Source: Diphasiastrum complanatum (lineage: Eukaryota; Streptophyta; Lycopodiopsida; Lycopodiales; Lycopodiaceae). Taken from it: a DNA stretch of 64,000 nt. The notes beneath the pieces are model-generated. The model ran no database searches, had not been told where the DNA came from, and worked only from the letters and a program-made list of their open reading frames with translations. Location of the stretch: contig CM055095.1 of the NCBI GenBank assembly GCA_029204225.1, forward strand, positions 67,667,940 to 67,731,939, given 5' to 3'. This document shows positions 42,109-54,040 of the stretch, piece by piece; position 1 is the stretch's first letter; the number at the start of each line of letters is the position of its first letter. Made by a program: the position numbers and the translations under genes.

Positions 42109-45100
42109 CTTCACATGTCCTCGCCCTCATCTCCATCAGCTCCCGCTGATGACGAATATGTGAAACTGTAGCTGCGTCCGGCCAGGTATTGTGAATAACT
42201 TTTTTGATTATAACTCGTATTCCTCCAATGGATGCAGCACCTTTTGTGAAGCCCGTACAGAATTTCACACTTGAGGTTGCAGAACGGTGTCCAGTCCCTA
42301 GCATCACCACGATCATTAATTGTTAACTCCGAATACAAACCTGCTGTTCTTTGTCCCAAAGATTTCAATCTAATTTCAGAAACGACAAGTCTTTAAGAAA
42401 TTTAGGGTAATCATCAGCCTGGGCTGCACTACCCTTCCTTAAGATGTGTGATGAACAAATTTCTTTGGTAACTGGAAGGTAGTCCAGTCGGGAATACATA
42501 ATTTGTACAATCAGTATAGTCCTACATATAAATCCCGCCAGATCCAACATTCGATAAGTCATCCATATACGATGACCAGGATGAAATTCCCTTTTTTTCA
42601 TTAGTATGGATAACTGTTCAAAGTATGAGGAACAATTATCTTCCCATTTAACATACAATTTCCACAAACTTGGATAATAAAAATCAATTAACTTGTCTAA
42701 TCGAGGTTTTTTTAAATTCTTACATACATCGAGCACCTTTGTATTCCTGGTAACAATGAAGCTTAGGTGATGGTGATTCTTAAAAATCTCATCTGATTCT
42801 CTGAGAAAATTAAGTTCCTTTGTTCGAATGTATTCCAGGGCGTAAATTGATGAGCTTCCAATTAGCATTTCTGTGAGACCGGGCCGTTCAACTATAAAAT
42901 AACCTTGAAGGACTGCCCAAGCCAGACACCGTTGTTCGTCTAAGGATAATTTCTCCCACATTTTTAGAAACTCACTCCACACAGAATGCCATTGGTCATT
43001 CGTGTAGCCCTTTATACCAGGCAAAAAAGCATATTCCATCATCCATAAATGCTCTATATTCCGTAACTGCGAGATAGTAGAGAATACCTTTCTTTTTATA
43101 TGAATGAACTCATTAGCCAATACCTGATTTGGTTCCACTGGATCTCGTACCGCTGTTCGCTTCTTGTTGTGAATTGAAGCAATTGGTAGCTGAGAAGCAT
43201 TTCCTGATCCGACTCGGTTATTGCTGGATCTCTGAATCGATCCGTGGCGCTTTCCATCATCGAGAACTCAGCCAGCAACTCTAATGTCTGTGTAGATTGA
43301 TCTGTCTGCATAGGCTTAGTATTCAACTGTAATTGCAGCTCCTAAATTCTCTTCTCAAGAACCCCCACTAGCTCATGATCAGTGACCTTTACACAGGCAA
43401 TGTGCAGGTCTTTAGTTTCCTTGGCTACGGAATCTGCCTCTTCTTCGTCGTCTGAACTTGATATGCTTTCAATCTCAGGCTCTCGAAACAGAATGGTGGA
43501 CAGAGCATCATTTTCTTTTTGAATAGGGGCCAAAAATTTCAATTTGAAAACCTCCATAGTTTCCGCCCTATATTTTTCAAATTTTTCTTTGTTTACCAAA
43601 ATGCCTCCTTTCTCTGTGGTAACGGAATCAAGAAACGTCTTTAGGCTCTGATTTTCAATGTGAACTTTTAATGCTTCTTCTCCATATCGAAGACGCTCCT
43701 CCTGATAAGATTTTGCCATTTCCATCCTAGGACGGATGTCATCGAGTTCCTTCATTAATTTTGAGTTTGAAAGCTGAGCAACTACAAGTTTCTGCTGCTC
43801 TGACAGGAGTAGGTTCTTTTGTGCTGAATATTCAGCTTTCAGTTCCTCGTAAGCCCTCTAGACTTCGGTCATCAACAGCTCCTGCTGCAGCCTTTCTTTA
43901 TTTAAATCGGCAACTTTGAGCTTACTCTGTGATAACTCTGCTTGAAGCTCTGTAACTCTGTTTGCAAATATCGTTAAGGGCCGCACAGCAATAGTGTGTT
44001 GTTGCTGTTTGGTTCAAAATCTGAGAACTTGAAGTTCTTCTACCTCTGCCTGCTGCTTTCTCAAAAAATTTGCTAATTCAAAGGTAGAAGAAAACATATT
44101 CTGTAGAACAGGGTACAATGTATGATCGGATAAATCATCAAAATTACCAAACATTTTCTTGGTATCAGCATACTTTTCTTCTTCATTTGTAAGTGGCTCT
44201 TCTTCTATCTGAAATTCCTGGTCCGCAGCATCTTCCATTTGACCTTCTTCCAATAGAACTTCTGCCTTCTCTTCTGTCCTAATTTTGTCTGGCGATTGAA
44301 TTATGGTCACAGAGGTACCTGTAATAGGGAATACATCCATTGATGATCCTACCTCCATTTCCGAATCTTGTAATAGGGAATACATCCATTGATGATCCTA
44401 CCTCCATTTCCGAATCTTGTAGCATATGAGCCATTAGAGACATAGTAGGCGTAGTGGTGTCTTCCAACTGGTCTGGTTCCATATCTGAATCTGTTCTGTC
44501 ATTGTCCATGGCATTTCTTTGGTCCTGCTGCGTATCAGCACTTGTTTCTCCAATATACATGCTCTCTAGATTCTTCGTATCATCCTTTCTCAGAAGTTCC
44601 TTCTCTGCTTCAGTAAGCAAGCCCAAATATTCGGCTATGTAACTCAGCTGCGCTCCCCAAAGTCGAGCTAGCTGCGGTTCTTCATGGCTTTCAGAAACAG
44701 GGAATAAGAAATCTCCGCCAAGCTTACTTCCTGTCCCTCATGAATTTGAATTAGAAACTGCAAATTGGAGGGAGAGATGGTAGGGTTTTTGTTGATACCG
44801 TAGATTATATCGCTCGCCCACTTTATAAATGGAACGCATCCGGAATCTTTGAAATAGCTTAGCTTATAATCCCTCGTATCTTGATAGATAATGGATTCAG
44901 CCATTGATACATCAAACCATTGCGCTAACCTTTGAGAGTCTGTAATCTTCTTTGCTTTGCGTACACTCCCAGTAGACGGAAGTTTGAAACAATCAGCGTA
45001 CATGTCTTTGGTGAATTCAAGGTTCTGATTTCTGACCACAAAGGAGCAAGACCTTGATTTGATGCGTATCCCGTCCATAATAAGTTCATTGCACACATCT

Positions 45101-45237
45101 GATGTTAACACGACAGAATTATCCACGTATCTGATGCTGTTTAGCTTAAAGATCTCAGCACCTACGCGCCATTCTTCACATGGTACTTCCGTTCGCGCGG
45201 ACACCATCTTTTCAATCACTCGAGAGCGCAAAAGCAT
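42109..45237 (-). pseudogene. ORF family A, copy A2 (large decayed ORF, 3.1 kb)
   Basis: ATG at 45237 opens a 189-residue frame (starting MLLRSRVIEKMVSARTEVPC) with a globular region containing SCSFVVRNQNLEFTKDMYAD and LPSTGSVRKAKKI. After stops and shifts it continues as an acidic linker (DMEPDQLEDTTTPTMS), a long coiled coil (ELQAELSQSKLKVADLNKER, LKAEYSAQKNLLLSEQQKL) and a C-terminal globular block of 257 residues at 43138-42365 (WMMEYAFLPGIKGY, LNFLRESDEIFKNHH). A short duplication around 44310-44405 repeats the words MEVGSSMDVFPI. I recognise no family by name. Plant LTR elements often carry extra ORFs of this style, and this one starts eight bases from an inverted gypsy piece, so it is most likely retroelement cargo. 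Confidence 0.6.
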
Positions 45238-45244
45238 AAAAATC

Positions 45245-45965
45245 AGATGCGGATAATAGCTTGTATGAGCGTTGTGCCGGTGTACAGTTTTGCGTTAGAA
45301 GAGCAACAAAAGATATACATTGGAATGAAGAGAAATTAGAGTTTTTCGATACCGACTCATATCGACTCGACTCGAAAATATTTAGAACGTCTCGATACTG
45401 ACTGGTATCTAAAATCTCGATTATTTGGACACATATCAATATTTGATACATGGTGTTCAAATTGCGAGACACTTAAAGAGCTCAATAGATTAAAAAATCA
45501 TAGGATAATGATCGACATAAAAAGTGAATGCATAGCTAATCAAGTAATGTCGAAACTTTTTGATAGAATAAATCATGCATAAGGTCACTCTCTCGGTTGC
45601 TGAATAGTTCTTCACAGAGATGCACAATGAAACGATACAGTAGTGGGACTGAAATTTGCACTCTGATTGATATCAAACAGTGAGTACAACGCTTCAAGTG
45701 ATAACTTTAGCTTACAATCATTGAACGTGATAACGCTGGCTACAGAAACTCGAATAATCAAAAGAAGATTTCTGATGAAGATACTTATCTTGATATACTA
45801 CTCAAAATATCTATAACTAATATTTTTACAGTTATTACAACCGCCTCATAACTATAACAATGTAGGCAGACTGTCAACGCGAAGTCGTTGGGTCATATTT
45901 TAGATTGACATTATCGAACTTTACAAAGTATCGAAAAATATACAAAGGATTTTGATGTTGCCTCG
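45245..45965 (-). mobile_element. Inverted gypsy piece (copy of 36829-38127)
   Basis: On the minus strand it matches 36829-37286 up to the RNase H words FTLYVDHYP, then jumps to the equivalent of 37917-38127. The RNase H to integrase segment is therefore missing here. Together with the plus-strand copy at 36.8 kb it brackets the A1-X-A2 region in opposite orientations. Confidence 0.8.
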
Positions 45966-45969
45966 TTCC

Positions 45970-48280
45970 TGAGTGGATTGGTTAGGTCAGACAACTCATC
46001 AAGGCTGGGGGTGTCATTGGATTAGAGCTGGTGTTTCCATTTGCCAGCATGCTTCCAAAGAACTTGGAAAGGAAGAGTGACATTGGCTTGCAGTAAATCT
46101 GCTCAGACTTCGGTACCTTCAAGGGTTTTGCTTTCAAAAGATTAAGAAGACAGACGGCCAATCCAACGAGACTCAACCAAGAGGAGCACCCTAGTCATAA
46201 AACTCGGGTTTCGAGCACCGAGAAGACGAAGATCCTTAAGGAGGGAAAGTACAAGTATTGGAAAATCAATCTTCTCCTTCAACCACTCCTACATCCACAC
46301 CTCCACATTTCGGTCATTCATTTCTCTTGTCGCGACATTTGTATCTACTTTCATGTCTGTTATATCATCCACACCATCTATCACAACTTCCATCATCAGA
46401 ATACCACCACCACCACCTTACCTTACATCTTTCTGTTATTTCACCATCTCACCATTCATCTCTTTTCAAACCCTAGTAGTCTTACCAAGGTAGCTAAAAG
46501 ATCATTACAGTGTCTTGCGGAGACCAACTACCACCTACATTGGTTGGTCAATCAGAAAGAAAGCAGGTGAAGCTACAAGAAAAGATAATACAAAATAAAG
46601 AAAAAGAATCAAAGAGATCCAGCTGAGAAGGCCAATACAAAAGAAAAGATCGAGAAGCAGACAAAGATCTTGGCCGAGTCTCAACAAATAATGGATCAAA
46701 GGAAAAGATGAAGATGACAATGGACCTGCAGGATAAAGTGAGCTCCATACCAAGTAATTGGTGATCAAATCTTGACACTGCAAAGCTCTAAAGCTGCAAC
46801 TGTAATATTGTCAATTCCTTCACCTTCCACCAAACCCCTCATCGTGTTTCTCTACCATCATCAACCCATTTGTCTAATCTGTTTCTACCACCATTTCATA
46901 ATCACTTTGAAGACTGATAACCCAAGGGTTGTGCAACCTACCAATTGAAGGTTCTCCACTTCTCGTCGAGACAAGAGTGTTGATGAGGCCGGGACTTCGA
47001 TTGGAAGAAGAACTGAGGAAACACCCAGAAGCAGAAAGGAGAATACAAAGAGGGCCAACGTAATTGATGAATATTTGGCAAGACTTACAAGAAAATTTTC
47101 CAAAAAATCCAAAGAAAAGATCCAAAGGCAATTTTCAAAGGATAATTTATTCAGATGATCGAGAGCCGGCATATAAACAAGCTTATACCAGTGGTTAGGC
47201 CTTATCTGGGACCTATTTCGTTGGGCATAAGAAACGAGATTCATCACATGCAAAGCCATCGAAAAGGAGATAGGCTGCGAGACGTCTCTTGACGAAAAGA
47301 AAGTTGAAAAGAACATGCAAGAGACTCTCGGTTATGCACGGCTATCTTGATAATCTGTTGTGACTTTGAAGTGTTGCCGAGAAGCACGACGATATCAACC
47401 AATAAGTTCTTGGTTTTACGCAGGCAAATGTTGATCCATGCCTTTCCAAGAATCAAACGTCAATTAGTGCTAGGTTAAATGAATATTCTGTGAGCCCCAT
47501 GGTAATTTCTGAAAGATGGAAAGCCATGTGGGAGCTAGTAATTTAGACTCTCTCAACTTGAGTTATGTTTTTAATAAAGAGGCCTCCTACTATCTAGTAA
47601 AGGTAGAACTCAAATCCTTATAGAATGGGGTTCACTCTATCATTAGAGGAGTTCTCAATATCAAAAAGACCCTTTAAGGAATGTCATGTAGGATATAGAA
47701 AAATATCAAAATAAAAAAAATAAACAATATTGTTTATTTGCTTGCCCACACCACTCCCAAGGCCTCCCCAACTCCCAATGATCTAACCACAGTGTCTATA
47801 GTCACAGTTAAGAACTGTTAACAGTTCGCAGTATAACTTGACTAAAGTCAAAAATATTCCCTCCATTGGTTGCGAAAAGGGCAATATTTTCACTGGATCT
47901 AGAATATGACCGCCATCCCCAAATTCGAATTGCAAGATGTTTACATATGCATTCCTTCCATGAGAATGGAAATATGAGCGCCAACTACCTATTGGAATGA
48001 GAAAAATGAGCGGCATTTCCAAATTTGAATCAAGCATACAAGCATGGAGATTGGATTGATCGTACATAGTATATAATATAATCAAAGATGAGTATTTTGT
48101 TTTGCTTCATAGAATCTGGTCATAGTACTTTGATGCAACTAATTACTCTATTATTTTTTTGATGATGACATTATATCATTTACATGTGGATATCCCTATT
48201 GATTTGGCATCTTTGCAGAGAAGAGGAGGCAAAGGAATTCAAATATCTGTTGAGGATCATTCTTGTTACAGGGTAGAAGG
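45970..48280. other. Spacer DNA with small retroelement scraps
   Basis: 47461-47560 repeats 36470-36560 of the arms (copia-associated). 47400-47456 resembles 37790-37850 near the gypsy fragment. The 46.2-46.5 kb part is pyrimidine-rich. Opposed ORFs of 80-140 residues at 46.5-47.3 kb show no family. Around 47580-47730 there may be a scrap of LINE reverse transcriptase C-terminus, which I could not confirm. Confidence 0.35.
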
Positions 48281-48289
48281 AAAAAAAAA

Positions 48290-50821
48290 CTTGGATTTAT
48301 GAATAGATGGAACATCATATCCACAAGATCCAAGCACTTTGACACATCCCACATTCTCTTCAATAACTCATTTAGTTACATGGATATGCAATGGGCATAG
48401 TGGATTACTAGAATATTGTGAAAGATTGCAAAAACCATGGAAAACAACAATAAAGTTCACTTTTGAGAAGATGAGTTAATTCGAATATCCTCTTATTGTC
48501 AGAATAGAGATTGTCATCTCCAAAAGACGTTAGAAGAAAATGAACAACTTAAAAAAAATAACGAATCATTACAAAAGATAACAATCAATATCAAATTAGA
48601 ACTAGAGCAAATGCAATCAGCCTTACACTCTATTCGTATCGAAAACTTACAATTATTGAAGGATGTGGATTTGGCAAAGAAAAAGGCTGAAAGTAAGAAG
48701 CGAAAGCGACAAAGTTGCAAGGATATTCAAACGCTTTCAAAAGGAGGTTATCGAAATAGAAGGATCCGTGCATTCAAGTAAGCATATTCTGATTTTTGTA
48801 AGTTTTTCAATGACATTTGGATTTAATTTCAGCTATGGTGATATTTTGTTAACTATCTGTTTTTTTTTGCAGATCTGCATTAGTAGCTCCTCGGAATATT
48901 AAAGACAATCCTTCACTAGGAATGTCATTGGACACAATATTGACTTGCAAATCCACTGAGCGTATCATGATGAACTATAGGATTTCAAATGTAAAGTGTA
49001 AAATAGCAGAGCCTTTGATGGTGGACATTCAAAAAAATTTAGATAAGACTATAGTTCAGGGCGCTTGTGATTTTGCAAGTATTAGCAGGGAAGCATATGC
49101 AACAACATTTAAACTAATTAGAGAAGCTTTTAAGCAAGTTCAAATTAGAAAAGTCCCAATCCCTAGGACATATCACTTGAAGAAAGAGAGGGATACATTA
49201 AATATAGGTATGCATAAGATCACTGGAACTCCATTTCATATTGAGGAGGTGTATAAAACTAATGGAAGATCGATATTCTATAATTCATCAAACAGTTTAT
49301 TTGTTGATCTAAATTACTTGCTGAGATACATCGTCACATTCTATGATATAACCTACGAAAAGGTGAATGGCAAAATAAACATAGTACTTAAGTTAGATGA
49401 GTCAGAAATTGTGAAAGGGCAGAAGATGGAGAGGGTTAGTATAACTCTCATGAATGGTGCTCTATCACAAACAGAGAACCAAGAAGATTTCAGATTCAGT
49501 GTCCAGTCAAAAAATGATATATGGTGGTTGGCAGCGTTTCAGATCACTAGCCCCATTATTACATTACATTCATTGAATAGTATTAATACATTGTAAACTA
49601 AGTCTGATTAATTCTTTGGACAGGTGCTGAAAGAGGATCATGATATATTATCATGGATATTCTCAAGGACATCTTATCCTAGGATCATCAAGGACCATAT
49701 GGATGGAGGACTTCTCAATGTTCCAGGAGTTGGAGACTTCAATGTTGAATGGCACTTAGCAGGTGATTTGAAAACATTGAAATGTATGTATAATGTCTCT
49801 CACGGTGCTACATCAAAACACCCTTGTTTGTACTGCATGAAAATGGCAAAAGATGTAACTAGGAGTACAGGAATCACTAGAAAATATGTAGATCCAAACT
49901 GAAAGCCTGTGCTGCCTATCCCCTTAAAAAATGTGCATGTTTGCACTCTTCATGCAGAAGTTAGATTAATAGAAAAGATCATTTATCTTCATATAGTTTT
50001 TGCTTGGAATACTAAGCCAGCATCATTAGCAAAGGAAGCTATCTCTCGATTAGAAGATGTTTTATCAAAAGCAGGACTCCATAAAGGACATGTGAAAATT
50101 CAAAAAGATGAAAAGCACGTCGTTTTCTATCAAATCATACTGGTAAGGCTTCTAATATTCAAAAAGATGAAAGAATGGGAACATGCCAACTAAGCCAAGC
50201 ATAGGAGGAGCAAAAGCACGTCGTTTTCTATCAAATCATACTGGTAAGGCTTCTAATATTCAACACTCAGTCTGGACAGATATTATTGCTGCCACTCAGG
50301 ACTTCGAGAAAGACAGCAAAACCAGAGTACTAAAAGTTGATGTATGGAAAAAGCTTGATAGTATGATTGCTATTTTAAGAAAAGAAAAATACTCTGATAT
50401 TGATAAAAAAAGCTGTCAAAAGGACTTGTGTCGAGTTTGTTAATGCAGTATCAAAAGCATGGCGAGAAGATCACATCACTCATTACATGGTTAGTATAAA
50501 ATTTTCAAAATGCTTTCAAATTTTCATATATATTTAGATCCAAACATAAGACTAACATTATGATTTTGACATATGCAGCACATACTAAGAGATCATACAG
50601 TATTTTTTGCAAATACATATGGAAGCTTGAGTGTATGGTCATCACAAGGGATGGACAAGTCACACTGGCAAGCACGAGCAGCATTTCATCGAAATACACA
50701 ACATGGAAGAACCAATGAAAAACGAAACTACATTTGTCAATTGTTTCAGTGGTTCTACCACAGAGTTCAGATTCAACATATAACAAAGTCCACACAATAC
50801 AACAAGTTTAGAAAACCATGA
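48290..50821 (+). pseudogene. Transposase-like gene with introns, decayed, family not assigned
   Basis: Exon 1 (from about 48290, start not found) encodes THLVTWICNGHSGLLEYCER, then a coiled coil and a basic KKKAESKKRKRQ stretch. A GT-AG intron (48781-48872, GTAAGC to TTGCAG) joins RRIRAFK in phase to SALVAPRNIKDNP. Exon 2 contains IVLKLDESEIVKGQKMERVS, a candidate first catalytic Asp. A second, poorly defined intron ends at 49623. Exon 3 has FNVEWHLAGDLKTLKCMY and HPCLYCMKMAK, an Asp followed by a CxxC finger. A TGA at 49900 interrupts it, and a roughly 50-bp duplication (50111-50161 and 50212-50262) shifts the frame. A clean GT-AG intron (about 50490-50578) leads to the last exon, HILRDHTVFFANTYGSLSVW then SSQGMDKSHWQARAAF. 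The order Asp, Asp-CxxC, helical end is like cut-and-paste DDE/D transposases with a zinc insertion. I cannot name the superfamily. Confidence 0.55.
50111..50262 (+). repeat. Partial tandem duplication of about 50 bp inside the transposase-like gene
   Basis: AAAAGCACGTCGTTTTCTAT through CTTCTAATATTCAA occurs at 50111-50161 and again at 50212-50262, 101 bases apart, with the flanking word TCAAAAAGATGAAA also doubled. The reading frame is open across the second unit in one frame (ARRFLSNHTGKASNIQH) and lost around the first, so this duplication is one of the lesions in the gene. Confidence 0.85.
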
Positions 50822-51181
50822 GAAAATTAGATGATTGATGAGTAGAAAATCATCAAATCATGACATGTTCAGAATTGCTTTGCAAATTCATTGAACAAAA
50901 GAGGAGAAATACCCAATGTAAATGTATTGATTGTATTATACCAAAATACAAAGTGTTAACTATTCATCATCAGATCTTGTATCAGATTCTATGGCAGTAT
51001 TGTCATGAAGAAATTCTCTACTAGCGTATGCATCTAATATTTGTGCATTATCCTTATTTCCATTAAGCTCAATATAAGTGGAATACAATGAATAATGGGA
51101 GCTCCTTAAAGGAACATTCTCATCAGTTAGCCTAAAATGTTCAAAACATAAGATCTTTTGACAAAAATGATCTTATTCGTC
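50822..51181. other. Gap between convergent genes
   Basis: AT-rich DNA between the 3' ends of the plus-strand transposase-like gene and the minus-strand accessory gene. No ORF or repeat recognised; presumably 3' untranslated DNA of both. Confidence 0.45.
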
Positions 51182-52456
51182 TTAATGTCCTCCTAGGTAA
51201 AATGATAAAGCTTTAACTGCCATTATAAGACTCTCCCCGACTGGGCTCAACTTGGAATGAGCAATACAGATCTCATTCTTCAGGAAATGCCTAAGATAGT
51301 GGCCCAGTCCACTGTCCCTCTTGTAACAAGGATGCGTGTTGTCTGAAACCACCTCATCTCGCAGCAAAATCATCTATTATGAGAGCATCATGCAATAGGA
51401 AATATGTTAGAAAAAACACATTCATTGATTGAAAACATTCAAATGCAAGGAAGATTAAACACTTACACATTCTTCATCATCAGCAGCAACCAGATCAGGA
51501 TGACCACGTACTGAAGGGGAATCATTTGTGAAATGCATTAATGATTGACGAGAGAAGCCCATATGGAGTTGAAATGTCGTGAAGTCTTCATCGGATGGTC
51601 TGCCTCGCCCATCCTCAGCTATATTTGATAAAGTCTTATTCAGGCATTCTTCACCAGTCATAAGTCCCTCCTCATCATCAAAATCAATACCAGCAACAAG
51701 GTCATCTGTTTCAAAATCTACAAAGTCGGAGAATTCAAAAATTGTGCCAGATAATAAACATAGAACCTCGTCCTCACGATAGTCAAAAAATTTACATAAA
51801 TCAGCAGTAGTAAAATATACATCATCATTAATATAATATATAGACAAACTGAAAAGACATTTTGACTCCTCCATAGATTTGGATTCATCATCAGATGTAT
51901 TTTGGCCAATGAAAGAATCTCGGAGAACATCAGTATTTACATCAATAAAGTCACTTTCCTTATCAGGAGTGTCGATAAGAAAGTGACTGATATCCTTAAT
52001 AGCTGACTGAACAGAGGATGGTGCAAAAGGAAGGTCAGCAATAGAAACTTCATCCTCATCTGGGATCTGAACTAACAGAAAAAGTACGAAACCACTCTGA
52101 AATTCAACCAATCAACATTTCTTGCTGCAATACGGACACATTGAACTGCTTGTGAAAAGATCAAACATTTTGGTGAACATTCTATCCAGTCTATGTCTGA
52201 AAGCTAGGAAGAAATGAACAAGATCATTATAATGCATGTACTGGAGTGGACCTATGGAGAAAACATGCTTACTAAGTATATCTCTGAATCTGACATAATG
52301 GTCATAAAATACGTCAGAATTTGGTTGTGCAATCCTGAAAACATGTAGATATGGCCTGAATAGACTGTGAAAATAGTCTAGATTTTTAGTATTCCCAAAT
52401 TCACTAAGAAATGAACTCAAGCCTGAATCTCATGAGGATGATGAGGAAGAGGCCAT
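51182..52456 (-). pseudogene. Acidic accessory gene convergent with the transposase, one premature stop
   Basis: ATG at 52456 in a strong context (GCCATGGCC on the coding strand region) starts MASSSSSS, followed by a TGA and then, in the same frame, DSGLSSFLSEFGNTKNLDYF. The next part contains FRPYLHVFRIAQPNSDVFYD. Near 52113 the frame stops; a short GT-AG intron of 45 or 68 nt would restore it to QIPDEDEVSIADLPFAP. The long acidic middle (about 51467-52080) contains IYYINDDVYFTTADLCKFFD and many Asp/Glu. A canonical intron (51374-51466, GTAAGT to ATAATAG) joins DDEEC in phase to MILLRDEVVSDNTHPCYKRD, ending FYLGGH at 51182. I recognise no family. With one nonsense codon, it is only lightly damaged. 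Confidence 0.5.
51374..51466 (-). other. Canonical intron in the accessory gene (93 nt)
   Basis: GTAAGT donor and TAATAG acceptor, joining GAAGAATGT to ATGATTTTG in phase. It supports the view that the minus-strand gene was once a spliced, translated gene. Confidence 0.65.
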
Positions 52457-52467
52457 GGCAGTAACGT

Positions 52468-52631
52468 GAATATCGCACTTGTGCGCGAGGGAGAACTGAA
52501 CCAAAACTAACTATTAAAATGGCGCACAAGAGAGATATGTACGGCAGGCAGATACCGAATATCGAACTTGTGCGCGAGTAGATACAGTTGCAAGCAAACG
52601 GAAGGCAATGAGCGCGCACAAGAGCGATATG
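52468..52631. repeat. Four alternating copies of a 20-bp motif upstream of the accessory gene
   Basis: GAATATCGCACTTGTGCGCGAG at 52468-52489 and GAATATCGAACTTGTGCGCGAG at 52557-52578 are direct copies. GGCGCACAAGAGAGATATG (52521-52539) and GCGCGCACAAGAGCGATATG (52612-52631) are the same motif inverted. The order is forward, inverted, forward, inverted, starting 12 bases before the ATG of the minus-strand gene. This is the pattern of protein-binding sites or of a subterminal repeat. Confidence 0.8.
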
Positions 52632-52756
52632 CCGCAAATTTTGAGAATGGAAAAGGTAAAAAATCAATCGGTTTTCGTGCCATTTATACTAAATTTTTGC
52701 ACATGTGGTCAACGGACTTAGGACACATGTCAACTTTCAATTGGACTACAGGCGTA

Positions 52757-52962
52757 GGCACGTGTGAGGTGACACCAACACACGTGTGAAATGACACCTG
52801 GACACATGTTGCATGTTCATTCGTTTGCTCAACAACACGTGTCGCTCTCGCATTAGATCGTACAAATCCCACACGTGTAATGTGACAGGGTGACACGTGT
52901 CGCTCTCGCATTTGTCCGTACAAACTCCCACACGTGTGACAGGACGTTCTTTCGCACGTGCG
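52757..52962. promoter_or_regulatory. Cluster of seven CACGTG (G-box) palindromes
   Basis: CACGTG at 52759, 52781, 52836, 52872, 52894, 52931 and 52955, most as ACACGTGT, with two near-matches ACACATGT nearby (52712, 52802). Two tandem units of about 55-58 bp (from 52835 and 52893), each starting ACACGTGTCGCTCTCGCA, account for four of them. In plants the G-box binds bZIP and bHLH factors. Next to a transposon-like gene, such arrays can also be subterminal transposase sites. Confidence 0.85.
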
Positions 52963-53007
52963 AATCGCGATATGAAATCACAAACTTCGATGAATTTTTT
53001 TCAATTT

Positions 53008-53275
53008 TTTTAGGTTCCGAAATACTGTCATCAACTGTTCCTTGTATTTCTACAAGCTATGCGACATTTCAATGTATTTACATACAACAAAAGAATGGAT
53101 ATATATTAGTGAAGAGATAAGGGATGGAGAGGATAGGCATTCAACACCCCCCTTAATCTGGATCCTTGAATGCCTTGAGTTTTAAATTCAAGATAGCACA
53201 AAAACTCTTGTGTGCTCCTGACTTAACCCCTTTGTAAATATGTCAGTTGCCATGAGAGAGTCTAAATTTCTAGCT
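53008..53275 (-). mobile_element. Ty1/copia 3' end and LTR start (right arm)
   Basis: Mirror of 36541-36808: on the minus strand the coding tail, polypurine tract and about 139 bp of LTR. The sequence to its left (from 53007) is unrelated to the left-arm equivalent, fixing the inner boundary. Confidence 0.8.
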
Positions 53276-54040
53276 CCCACATGGCTTTCCATCTTTCGGG
53301 AATTACCATGGGGCTCACAAAATATTCATTTAGCCTAGCACTAATTATTCTCGTGCTCTCAGACTCAGCTCTCAACTTCATCTCTGCTGGAAACCCTTTT
53401 TGGGTGATGAGACACTGCATCAACACGTCAGGGGCATGGCATCAGCTAACATCGACATCGAAGTCTTCGACTTCTCAACTAAATTGACTTAGCAGCATAG
53501 TGCCTTAATCCCATTTTGTAAAGTATAAACCTTAATTGGAGGTCACTAACAAAGCAAGGCGGTTACAGCCCAAAGCGGTGACGGTGCCTAATATCCACTC
53601 TTCTCTCCACTAATCAGGCATCACCGACTACTCTCATGTGCATCTGTCATTGTGATGATAAGATCAATAGATCAGAATTTAATCAAGACAGTGTAAGATA
53701 TAGTGATAATTGATTCAAGCAAGAGCGCAATAGATCGTTCTTCCTCTTTGTTATACCAAAGTATTGTTTCAGGAAGAATGCACCTTGTATTTGCATTCAA
53801 ACTTGTACAATTTGCGATCATAGAATTCCTATTCCAGCAATCTGAATCGTCTAGTACTTGGTCGAATGCATTATCATTTTGTTCTGATTCATTGATTCAT
53901 GCCATGATGATAAATTATTCCTATATGAAATATTCATATGATTGATAATTTTGTGTTGATAATAAGCTCTAGCTCTTGATCCGATAATGCTTCTGCAAAG
54001 CGCATTTTTCTTTTGTGTTCGCCTATGAAATCTTTACTGG
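53276..54040. other. Arm DNA between copia ends (mirror of 35776-36540)
   Basis: No domain recognised; small base differences from the left arm only. Confidence 0.4.

Noticed and set aside
36826-45965. A single intact LTR element bounded by the two gypsy pieces
   Set aside because: The two pieces are in opposite orientation, whereas LTRs of one element are direct repeats.
47580-47730. LINE reverse transcriptase C-terminus
   Set aside because: The loose similarity (ASYYLVKVELKSL) is too short and stop-ridden to support a feature.
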